Assembly (NCBI GenBank): GCA_900543705.1
Contig: UQSL01000089.1
Span: 1-6,816, forward strand
Direction of reading: 5' to 3'
Length of the DNA: 6,816 nt
Source: an uncultured Oscillospiraceae bacterium
Lineage (GTDB): Bacteria; Bacillota; Clostridia; Oscillospirales; Ruminococcaceae
Numbering within the stretch: the stretch's first letter is position 1; every line of letters starts with the position of its first letter. Below, in pieces: positions 1 to 5,027 of the stretch. The position numbers and the translations under genes are program-made. Under the pieces are notes generated by a model. The model ran no database searches, was not told where the DNA came from, and saw only the letters and a program-made list of their open reading frames with translations.

Positions 1-78
1 TTTTTTCTGACTTGAAATCTTGAAATTCCTACTTGACTTTCATTAGCAGGTCTTTCCGGGAAATAGTGGTTTTCAGCC

Positions 79-390
79 TCAGCGGGAGAGAATCTGGCCG
101 GCCAGTTCCTCAACCCATGTTTTCCGCTCTGATTCAAAGACCTCTGCAAGCTTTTGCTTGCGAAGCTGAAGATTCTGGTCAAGTACACGCATCTGCTTTT
201 GTGCCGATTCACTTTCTGTCTTGTCCAAATCCGTCAGATGGTTATCTCCATGAAGGGTAATTTCCTTCATAATTTCATTTTTACGTGCATCGATTTCTTT
301 CAGAGCTTCCTCTTTGCGACGCTGTGCTTCTTTGAGTTTTTCATCCGCCGTATGGTCAATTTCAATAATACGGTCAATCAAATTCTTCAT
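79..390 (-). CDS. V-type ATP synthase peripheral-stalk (G/H-like) coiled-coil protein, probable
   Basis: A 103-residue, highly charged protein rich in Glu, Lys, Arg, Gln and Ala, with no signal peptide or membrane segment. Residues about 5-95 look like one long helix or coiled coil, starting with a hydrophobic LIDRIIEID patch and ending in a WVEELAGQIL stretch. This composition, length and ending fit the small stalk subunit encoded at the front of many clostridial V-type ATP synthase operons, where it helps tie the catalytic head to the membrane rotor part. The start at 388-390 is chosen because GAAGGAGGG lies 9 bases upstream; a GTG at 418-420 in the same frame would place that ribosome site inside the gene. 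No other operon gene is visible in the 78 bases to its left, so the ATPase link rests on sequence style only. It could instead be an unrelated coiled-coil protein. The gene is surer than the product. Confidence 0.62.
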   Translation of the reverse strand: MKNLIDRIIEIDHTADEKLKEAQRRKEEALKEIDARKNEIMKEITLHGDNHLTDLDKTESESAQKQMRVLDQNLQLRKQKLAEVFESERKTWVEELAGQILSR

Positions 391-399
391 CGAACAAAT

Positions 400-408
400 C
401 CCTCCTTC
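400..408 (-). promoter_or_regulatory. Ribosome binding site that sets the start of the coiled-coil gene
   Basis: Read on the minus strand this is GAAGGAGGG, a near-complete match to the anti-Shine-Dalgarno sequence, 9 bases before the ATG at 388-390. It argues against the upstream in-frame GTG at 418-420. Confidence 0.75.
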
Positions 409-473
409 AGCGCCTGTCACGATTGCATTTTAAAGACGCATAGTTAACCTCTATGAAATCTGGTTTGATTGTT

Positions 474-502
474 ATCATATACCTTTTACCCGCTGATTGC
501 CA
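474..502 (-). promoter_or_regulatory. Weak candidate sigma-70-type promoter for the minus-strand gene
   Basis: On the minus strand a good -10 box, TATGAT (474-479), is preceded at 17 bases by a poor -35, TGGCAA (497-502). It would give a 5' leader of roughly 80 bases. The inverted repeat at 484-511 overlaps the spacer and the -35 box. The -35 match is weak, so the call is tentative. Confidence 0.3.
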
Positions 503-511
503 TTGGTAAAA
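484..511. repeat. Inverted repeat TTTTACC-N14-GGTAAAA
   Basis: Perfect 7-base arms at 484-490 and 505-511 are separated by 14 bases. Their centres are about two helical turns (21 bases) apart, as expected for a dimeric repressor site. The repeat overlaps the tentative minus-strand promoter, so it could be an operator for the coiled-coil gene. No known regulator motif is recognised. Confidence 0.4.
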
Positions 512-779
512 TTCATAAAGAAACTATAAAATAAAAACCGTTTTTTCTATGTTATATCAAGAAAAATCGAAGTAAAAAGTATCTAAAATTGCATTTTGTA
601 CGAATAATATTCATGTTTTTTGGTCGAATTTTACTTTGCAATCTTTCATTGAATCCGCCTGTTAAGCCAATTTTACTGGTATTTATAAATGCTTGGTTAT
701 GCAACTGCTCTATACTTCCTTTTTTGCAATTCTTTTATTTCTTACTATCTTTATTCTCGTAATATCATTTGTGAATATT

Positions 780-796
780 CTTTGAATAATTCAAAG
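780..796. repeat. Perfect 17-base palindrome CTTTGAATAATTCAAAG
   Basis: Two 8-base arms flank a single central A at 788. The inner 15 bases have the 7-1-7 architecture of Fur/PerR-family boxes and share AAT-N-ATT at the centre with the PerR consensus, though only 5 of 7 half-site positions agree. GAATATTC (773-780) overlaps its left edge and GGAAT-TC-ATTCC (796-807) its right edge, forming a cluster of GAAT/ATTC elements. It is about 230 bases upstream of the probable fruR transcription start. Confidence 0.5.
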
Positions 797-865
797 GAAT
801 TCATTCCATGATTTGTTTTGTTTGTTTTCTGTGAAGGTTTACGATTGCATACTTTTTATTTTTAA

Positions 866-888
866 ATCAGTCATATTCAATCACTGAT
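866..888. repeat. Inverted repeat ATCAGT-N11-ACTGAT
   Basis: Perfect 6-base arms at 866-871 and 883-888 flank an 11-base AT-rich spacer; the arm centres are 17 bases apart. It could be a protein binding site or a weak hairpin. No family is recognised, and chance is a real possibility in such AT-rich DNA. Confidence 0.3.
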
Positions 889-935
889 AATCTGTATCCT
901 ACTCCATTCTTTGATTATAATCGTGAAATATCCAT

Positions 936-954
936 AATTTATCGAAGATAAATT
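936..954. repeat. Inverted repeat AATTTATC-GAA-GATAAATT upstream of fruR
   Basis: Perfect 8-base arms flank a 3-base centre, the best symmetric element close to the fruR promoter. It ends 24 bases upstream of the proposed -35 box, a position suited to an activator or to an auxiliary repressor site. If transcription began further upstream, the RNA would form an A/U-rich hairpin, but with no U tract after it this is not a terminator. A link to FruR is an inference from position. Confidence 0.45.
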
Positions 955-978
955 TGTCATTTAAGCGACATATTTTGA

Positions 979-1007
979 TTAACATTTATTGAAAATGATG
1001 TTATCCT
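979..1007 (+). promoter_or_regulatory. Probable sigma-A promoter of fruR and the fruRKA operon
   Basis: A -35 box TTAACA (979-984, 5 of 6 consensus bases) and a -10 box TATCCT (1002-1007, 4 of 6) are separated by exactly 17 bases. Transcription would begin near 1014, giving a leader of about 34 bases before the fruR ATG. The surrounding DNA is A/T-rich, as usual for clostridial promoters. Confidence 0.55.
980..1003. promoter_or_regulatory. Candidate FruR operator: TAACAT-N12-ATGTTA overlapping the promoter
   Basis: Perfect 6-base arms at 980-985 and 998-1003 lie over the -35 box and the start of the -10 box, with centres 18 bases apart. A repressor bound here would block RNA polymerase directly. 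Autoregulation of sugar operons by the DeoR-family gene they begin with is common, so FruR is the natural candidate. A partly repeated direct motif, TTGATTAACATT then TTGAAAATGATGTT, overlaps the same bases. Confidence 0.42.
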
Positions 1008-1047
1008 ATAGACATAGAAATAATAAGGAAAGAGAGACGAATCATTC

Positions 1048-1809
1048 ATGCTAACAGAACAGCGGTTTTCCGAAATTCTCCATCTGATTGAAGAGCAGAA
1101 AGCTGTTACAGTGACACAGCTGACCAAACTGCTCGGTGCTTCTCAATCCACAATTCGGCGCGATTTGAATGTCCTGCAGGAACGCGGCCTTTTAAATAAA
1201 GTACACGGTGGAGCTACCGCATTGCAGAATACGGCGGACACTTATAATACCGCAGAGGAACCCGTCAGCGAAAAGAGCACCCAGAACAAGCAGGAAAAAA
1301 TCCGGATTTCCCAATATGCAGCAACGCTGATTCGTTCGGGAGATTTCATCTACCTTGACGCGGGAACCACGACGGACACGCTGATTGACTGTCTTCCCGA
1401 CACCAAAGCTATCTTTGTCACAAACGCGATCGCCCATGCACAGCGACTGGTACAAAGAGGATTCACCACCTACATCCTCGGCGGGCAGTTCAAGCTGGCG
1501 ACCGAAGCCATCGTCGGCTCCGAGGCCCTGACAAGCCTGCAAAAGTACAATTTCACCAAAGGCTTTTTTGGAGCAAACGGCATCAGCCCGGTGGCAGGCT
1601 TCAGCACCCCGGATATCAACGAGGCGATGGTCAAAGCCAAAGCCATGTCCCGCTGCCGGAAATGCTTTGTTCTGTCGGACTCTTCCAAGTTTAACAAGGT
1701 GTCTTCCATTACTTTTGAGGAATTTGAGCACGCAACAGTGATTACCACACTGCTGAATGATTCAAACTATAGAAACTGCAAGAATATTGTGGAGGTGGAC
1801 AGACTTTGA
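1048..1809 (+). CDS. fruR: DeoR-family transcriptional regulator of the fructose operon
   Basis: A 253-residue cytoplasmic regulator of normal DeoR-family length. Residues about 5-57 form the winged helix-turn-helix, with the recognition-helix signature LGASQSTIRRDL (29-40) and the wing motif KVHGGA (51-56). Residues about 80-240 form the sugar-phosphate sensing domain, with DAGTTTD (104-110), VTNA (124-127), ILGG (143-146), GANGIS (175-180) and SDSSKF (210-215). These conserved Asp, Gly and Thr segments bind the phosphorylated effector in the family. With fruK and fruA downstream, fructose 1-phosphate is the likely signal, as for other fructose-operon regulators; that is inferred. The start is the first Met of a canonical DeoR N terminus. 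Its ribosome site is only moderate: GAGAG at 1032-1036. Its stop codon overlaps the fruK start. It probably represses the operon without fructose. Confidence 0.9.
   Translation: MLTEQRFSEILHLIEEQKAVTVTQLTKLLGASQSTIRRDLNVLQERGLLNKVHGGATALQNTADTYNTAEEPVSEKSTQNKQEKIRISQYAATLIRSGDFIYLDAGTTTDTLIDCLPDTKAIFVTNAIAHAQRLVQRGFTTYILGGQFKLATEAIVGSEALTSLQKYNFTKGFFGANGISPVAGFSTPDINEAMVKAKAMSRCRKCFVLSDSSKFNKVSSITFEEFEHATVITTLLNDSNYRNCKNIVEVDRL
1791..1797 (+). promoter_or_regulatory. Ribosome binding site for the TTG start of fruK
   Basis: GGAGGTG lies inside the last codons of fruR, 8 bases before the TTG at 1806-1808. This strong site supports use of the unusual start codon and ties fruK translation to that of fruR. 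Confidence 0.75.
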
Positions 1810-2708
1810 TTTACACAGTCACGTTTAACCCTTCTTTGGACTATATCATCCAGGTGGATTCGCTGCACTTGGGTGAAGTCAACCGCACAACCGGAGAAAA
1901 AATCTATCCCGGCGGAAAAGGCGTCAACGTCTCGATCGTACTCAAAAACCTCGGCTTTGACAACGTCGCCCTCGGCTTTATCGCCGGTTTTACCGGGAAT
2001 GAAGTGGAACGCCAGGTACAATCTTTTGGCTGCAACACAGATTTTATTCGGATTGACCAGGGAAATACCCGCATCAATGTCAAAATCCAATCGGCAGAGG
2101 AAAGCGAAATCAACGGACAGGGTCCTCAAATCTCCCCGGAAAACTTTATGGAGCTTTTAAACAGGCTTGATAAGCTTGAAAAAGATGACATCCTAGTTTT
2201 AGCCGGAAGCATTCCAAATACCCTGTCGAATGATACCTACGAAAAAATTTTCGAACGCATTGAAGACAAAGGAGTCCGTGTGGTAGTGGATACCACTCGG
2301 GAGCTGATGCTCAACGTCCTGAAGTATCGCCCCTTCCTCATCAAGCCAAACAACCATGAGCTTGGTGAGATGTTCGGCGTAAAACTTCACACGGATGCGG
2401 AGATCATTGCTTACGCCGGTAAGCTCCAGAAGATGGGCGCGAGAAACGTGCTCGTCTCCATGGCAGGAAAAGGGGCTATTTTTCTTGCAGACGACGGAAG
2501 AGTCTCGCAAAGCCTTCCGCCCAAGGGAAGAAGAGTTAATTCCGTAGGTGCCGGCGATTCGATGGTCGCGGGCTTCCTTGCAGGATATTTGGAAACCGGC
2601 GACTATTCCATGGCTGTGAAAATGGGGCTGTGCACTGGCAGTGCAAGCGCCTTTTCTGAATGGCTCGCCACGCGTGAACAAGTAGAGCAGCTGATGAAAA
2701 CCCTGTAA
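1806..2708 (+). CDS. fruK: 1-phosphofructokinase (PfkB/ribokinase family)
   Basis: A 300-residue cytoplasmic kinase that phosphorylates fructose 1-phosphate with ATP to fructose 1,6-bisphosphate, feeding PTS-imported fructose into glycolysis. It starts with the typical IYTVTFNPSLDY. PfkB signatures follow in order: the substrate-binding YPGGKGVNVS (34-43), VLAGSIP (131-137), KPNNHELGEMFG (180-191) and the C-terminal ATP-binding SVGAGDSMVAGF (246-257), whose Asp251 is the expected catalytic base. Length is normal for FruK. The position between fruR and fruA favours 1-phosphofructokinase over the related tagatose 6-phosphate kinase (LacC). It uses a TTG start whose last two bases open the fruR TGA stop (shared TTGA), with a strong ribosome site, so translational coupling is likely. 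The nearest downstream ATG in this frame would remove the catalytic core. Confidence 0.93.
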   Translation: MIYTVTFNPSLDYIIQVDSLHLGEVNRTTGEKIYPGGKGVNVSIVLKNLGFDNVALGFIAGFTGNEVERQVQSFGCNTDFIRIDQGNTRINVKIQSAEESEINGQGPQISPENFMELLNRLDKLEKDDILVLAGSIPNTLSNDTYEKIFERIEDKGVRVVVDTTRELMLNVLKYRPFLIKPNNHELGEMFGVKLHTDAEIIAYAGKLQKMGARNVLVSMAGKGAIFLADDGRVSQSLPPKGRRVNSVGAGDSMVAGFLAGYLETGDYSMAVKMGLCTGSASAFSEWLATREQVEQLMKTL

Positions 2709-2715
2709 TTATTTT

Positions 2716-2723
2716 GAGGAGGA
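2716..2723 (+). promoter_or_regulatory. Strong ribosome binding site of fruA
   Basis: GAGGAGGA lies 7 bases before the ATG at 2731, within the 22-base gap after fruK. The short gap and absence of a terminator or promoter indicate that fruK and fruA share one transcript. Confidence 0.75.
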
Positions 2724-2730
2724 ACAACCT

Positions 2731-4635
2731 ATGCGTATCACAGATTTGCTTCAAAAACAGGCCATTGACCTGCATGGAGCCGCATCCGGCAAGCAGGATG
2801 CCATTGACAAAATCGTCTCGCTGATGCTTAAGACCGGCTGTATCAATGATGAGGAGAAGTACAAAAACGCGGTTATCGCCAGAGAGGCGGAGGGCACGAC
2901 CGGCATCGGCGAGGGCGTCGCAATTCCCCACGCAAAGACCGATGCGGTAACAAAACCCGCTCTCGCTGCAATGGTCGTTCCTGACGGAGTCGATTACGAA
3001 GCACTCGACGGAGAGCCGACCAATCTTTTCTTCCTGATTGCAGCCCCCAACACCGAGGACAATGTTCATCTCGACGTGCTTGGGAAGCTTTCCGTTTTGC
3101 TGATGGACGATAAATTCCGCGTGGATTTGCTCCAGGCAAAGACCCCGGAGGAATTCATTTCCGTCATTGACAAAGCGGAATCCGCTAAGGATGCAGAGGA
3201 GGCCGCCGAGCAGCAGACCGCACAGGTAAAGTCGGCGAAGGCACAGGGCTATCGGATTCTCGGCGTCACCGCCTGTCCGACCGGCATCGCCCACACGTAT
3301 ATGGCAGCTGAAGCACTGGAAAACACCGCAAAGGAGATGGGAATCACCATCAAGGTGGAAACTGACGGCTCCGGCGGAGTGAAAAACAAGCTGACTGCAA
3401 AGGAGATTGCCGAGGCGGATTGTATCATTGTCGCGGCAGACAAAAACGTCGAGATGGCCCGTTTCGACGGCAAGCGCGTCATCCAGACCAAGGTCGCCAA
3501 TGGCATCAATAAGGCAAAAGACCTGCTGGATGAGGCCACCAGAGGCAGTGCTCCCATCTACCATGCGGACCGCAAAGCCTCTTCGGAGGAATTCAGCAAA
3601 GAAAAAGAGGGTGTGTGGCACACCGTTTACAAACACCTGATGAACGGCGTCTCCAATATGCTCCCGTTCGTCATCGGCGGCGGTATTCTTATCGCGCTCG
3701 CCTTTCTGTTTGATACCATCCTTGCTCCGGGTGCTGACCCGGCAAATTTCGGAAAAAACTCCGCACCCGCCTTTTTCCTCAAGACCATTGGCGAGGGCGC
3801 GTTCAACTTCATGCTCCCGATTCTCTCCGGCTTTATCGCAATGAGCATCGGCGACCGTCCTGCTTTGATGGTCGGTTTCGTCGGCGGTTTCCTCGCAAAC
3901 TCCGGTGATTCCAAATCCGGTTTCCTCGGCGCGCTGATTGCGGGCTTTGTCGCAGGATATCTAGTGGTCGGGCTGCGCAAGCTATTTGATAAGCTCCCGA
4001 AATCCCTAGAAGGTATCAAGCCGATTCTGCTCTATCCGGTGATCGGCCTTCTGCTCATCGGAGCCATTGTCATCTACATTATAAATCCGCCGGTTTCCAT
4101 GCTTAACACTGCAATGAATAACGGCCTTGCGCACCTTGGCACCGGCAGCGGCCTGATTCTCGGGGCCATCGTCGGCGGCATGATGTCCATCGATATGGGC
4201 GGACCGTTCAACAAGGCGGCCTATGTCTTCGGCACCGCTTCCCTTGTCAGTGCTTCCGGCGCGGCGGTGTCCTCACCCGTCATGGCGGCAGTTATGGCAG
4301 GCGGTATGATTCCCCCGCTCGCAATTGCACTCTGTACTACCTTCTTTAAAAACCGCTTTACCAAAAAAGAACGCCAATCCGGCCTAACCAACTATATCAT
4401 GGGCCTCTCCTTCATCACCGAGGGCGTTATCCCCTTTGCCGCGGCAGATCCGCTGAGAGTCATCCCCTCCTGCGTCGTCGGCTCGGCGGGGCCATGCGCC
4501 CTCGTCATGCTTTTCCGCTTTGTTCTCCCGGTCGTAGAACACTGGCCGATGTACCTGCTCTCTATCCTGATCGGCTCCGTGATCAGCATGATTCTGCTGG
4601 CAATCCTTAAAAAACCAATTAAGGAAGAAGAATAA
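2731..4635 (+). CDS. fruA: Fructose-specific PTS permease, EIIABC fusion
   Basis: A 634-residue inner-membrane transporter that imports fructose and phosphorylates it to fructose 1-phosphate. Three domains follow one another. EIIA (about 1-148) has the phosphorylated histidine in GVAIPHAKT, His67. After a charged, Ala/Glu/Gln-rich linker (about 150-170), EIIB (about 173-268) has the phosphocysteine in VTACPTGIAHTY, Cys182. EIIC (about 295-630) has roughly nine hydrophobic segments, the first near 311-331 and the last near 606-627. Within it DMGGPFNKAAY (488-498) and FITEGVIPFAAADP (561-574, Glu564) are fructose-family EIIC motifs. All active-site residues are present, so the protein looks functional. 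Length and order are standard for Firmicute FruA. Phosphate flows from Enzyme I and HPr, encoded just downstream. A mannose-type specificity of the fructose/mannitol superfamily cannot be wholly excluded, but fruK next to it argues for fructose. Confidence 0.94.
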   Translation: MRITDLLQKQAIDLHGAASGKQDAIDKIVSLMLKTGCINDEEKYKNAVIAREAEGTTGIGEGVAIPHAKTDAVTKPALAAMVVPDGVDYEALDGEPTNLFFLIAAPNTEDNVHLDVLGKLSVLLMDDKFRVDLLQAKTPEEFISVIDKAESAKDAEEAAEQQTAQVKSAKAQGYRILGVTACPTGIAHTYMAAEALENTAKEMGITIKVETDGSGGVKNKLTAKEIAEADCIIVAADKNVEMARFDGKRVIQTKVANGINKAKDLLDEATRGSAPIYHADRKASSEEFSKEKEGVWHTVYKHLMNGVSNMLPFVIGGGILIALAFLFDTILAPGADPANFGKNSAPAFFLKTIGEGAFNFMLPILSGFIAMSIGDRPALMVGFVGGFLANSGDSKSGFLGALIAGFVAGYLVVGLRKLFDKLPKSLEGIKPILLYPVIGLLLIGAIVIYIINPPVSMLNTAMNNGLAHLGTGSGLILGAIVGGMMSIDMGGPFNKAAYVFGTASLVSASGAAVSSPVMAAVMAGGMIPPLAIALCTTFFKNRFTKKERQSGLTNYIMGLSFITEGVIPFAAADPLRVIPSCVVGSAGPCALVMLFRFVLPVVEHWPMYLLSILIGSVISMILLAILKKPIKEEE

Positions 4636-4648
4636 CATTCAAATTTCC

Positions 4649-4677
4649 TTTTCAAGTATGGAGATTTTTTGTATACT
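4649..4677 (+). promoter_or_regulatory. Probable internal promoter for ptsH-ptsI
   Basis: In the 68-base gap between fruA and ptsH, TTTTCA (4649-4654, 4 of 6 consensus bases) and TATACT (4672-4677, 5 of 6) are 17 bases apart. Transcription would begin near 4684, just upstream of the ribosome site. No terminator follows fruA, so the general PTS genes could receive transcripts both from the fru promoter and from this one. Confidence 0.45.
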
Positions 4678-4690
4678 ATCGATAAGAATT

Positions 4691-4696
4691 GGAGGA
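4691..4696 (+). promoter_or_regulatory. Ribosome binding site that sets the start of ptsH
   Basis: GGAGGA lies 7 bases before the ATG at 4704. An in-frame TTG at 4689 would include this site in the protein and add five residues absent from normal HPr, so it is rejected as the start. Confidence 0.8.
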
Positions 4697-4703
4697 ATCT
4701 GCA

Positions 4704-4961
4704 ATGAAAGCATTTGATTATGTGATTACCGACCCGGAAGGAATCCACGCCCGCCCGGCGGGCCTGCTCGTCAAAGAGGCGGCAAAATACAGCAGTACCA
4801 TCACCTTGGAAAAAGGCACGAAAAAGGCGGATGCCAAACGCATTTTTGCCGTCATGGGACTGGCCGCAAAAAATGGCGAGACGCTCCATGTCACTGTGGA
4901 GGGGGCCGACGAGGCGGACGCTGCCGGCGCGATGGAAACCTTTTTGAAAAATAACCTGTAA
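4704..4961 (+). CDS. ptsH: Phosphocarrier protein HPr, with Arg at position 46
   Basis: An 85-residue cytoplasmic phosphocarrier that takes phosphate from Enzyme I and gives it to EIIA domains such as that of FruA. It aligns without gaps to Bacillus HPr through residue 55. The active site is intact: GIHARPAG (13-20) with phosphorylated His15 and the supporting Arg17. In contrast, the position of regulatory Ser46 is Arg46 (CGC codon, 4839-4841): the segment reads AKRIFAVMG where classical HPr has LKSIMGVMS. A protein without Ser46 cannot be phosphorylated there by HPr kinase, so it should not serve as the usual CcpA co-repressor. I recall similar HPr versions in other Clostridia, but could not verify this. 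The gene has its own likely promoter and precedes ptsI by 66 bases, the normal ptsHI order. Confidence 0.93.
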   Translation: MKAFDYVITDPEGIHARPAGLLVKEAAKYSSTITLEKGTKKADAKRIFAVMGLAAKNGETLHVTVEGADEADAAGAMETFLKNNL

Positions 4962-4982
4962 AAAAAGAGGCCGTTGGAGGGG

Positions 4983-5002
4983 GGGCCCTTCGAACCTGGC
5001 CC
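4983..5002 (+). other. GC-rich possible hairpin in the ptsH-ptsI spacer
   Basis: GGGCC (4983-4987) can pair with GGCCC (4998-5002) around a 10-base loop containing TTCGAA. A run of seven G (4979-4985) overlaps the left arm. No U tract follows, so this is not an intrinsic terminator. It ends 14 bases before the ptsI ribosome site and might affect RNA stability or ptsI translation; that is a guess from position. Confidence 0.3.
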
Positions 5003-5016
5003 ATGCAGGAGAGACC

Positions 5017-5023
5017 GGAGGAG
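5017..5023 (+). promoter_or_regulatory. Ribosome binding site that sets the start of ptsI
   Basis: GGAGGAG lies just before the ATG at 5028 (6 bases from the GGAGG core). An in-frame TTG at 4974 would add an 18-residue, Pro/Arg/Gly-rich extension unlike any Enzyme I N terminus and swallow this site, so it is rejected. Confidence 0.8.
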
Positions 5024-5027
5024 TACC

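Larger units (their letters stand above)
391..1047. other. AT-rich divergent intergenic region
   Basis: About 650 bases separate the minus-strand coiled-coil gene from fruR. No frame in it has coding character with a ribosome site. The longest candidate, which begins in-frame inside the opposite gene, looks like an antisense artefact. The stretch is far more AT-rich than the flanking genes and holds many exact palindromes. The stronger ones are listed separately. Smaller ones are AAAAAC-C-GTTTTT at 533-545, AAAAT-TGC-ATTTT at 585-597, GAAT-AAT-ATTC at 602-612, ATTTATAAAT at 681-690, GAATATTC at 773-780 and GATTATAATC at 913-922. It also carries five copies of ATTGCA/TGCAAT. It probably holds promoters and operators for both directions. 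Confidence 0.8.

Noticed and set aside
154..447. Plus-strand open frame opposite the coiled-coil gene
   Set aside because: The minus-strand frame has a strong ribosome site and typical helix composition; the plus frame is rich in Phe and Cys as expected from reading charged codons backwards.
808..834. Eight-codon frame after AAAGGA, a possible leader peptide
   Set aside because: Very short, with no attenuator structure after it and more than 200 bases from fruR.
990..1003. CcpA cre-like sequence TGAAAATGATGTTA in the fruR promoter
   Set aside because: It misses the conserved C at two positions of the TGWNANCGNTNWCA consensus, including the central CG, so it is too weak to call.
391..1047. 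CRISPR array, riboswitch or T-box in the AT-rich region
   Set aside because: There are no regularly spaced identical repeats of CRISPR length, and no recognisable riboswitch or T-box core motif.
1192..1731. Minus-strand open frame inside fruR
   Set aside because: Antisense to a gene with all DeoR-family motifs, with a Cys/Gly/Arg-rich composition typical of shadow frames.
2536..3636. Long minus-strand open frame across fruK and fruA
   Set aside because: It lies opposite two clear genes with intact motifs, has no ribosome site and no protein family character; it is an antisense shadow.
4985..5005. GGTTCGAA on the minus strand, reminiscent of a tRNA T-arm
   Set aside because: The flanking bases do not form the five-pair stem and no cloverleaf is present; TTCGAA is simply a palindrome.
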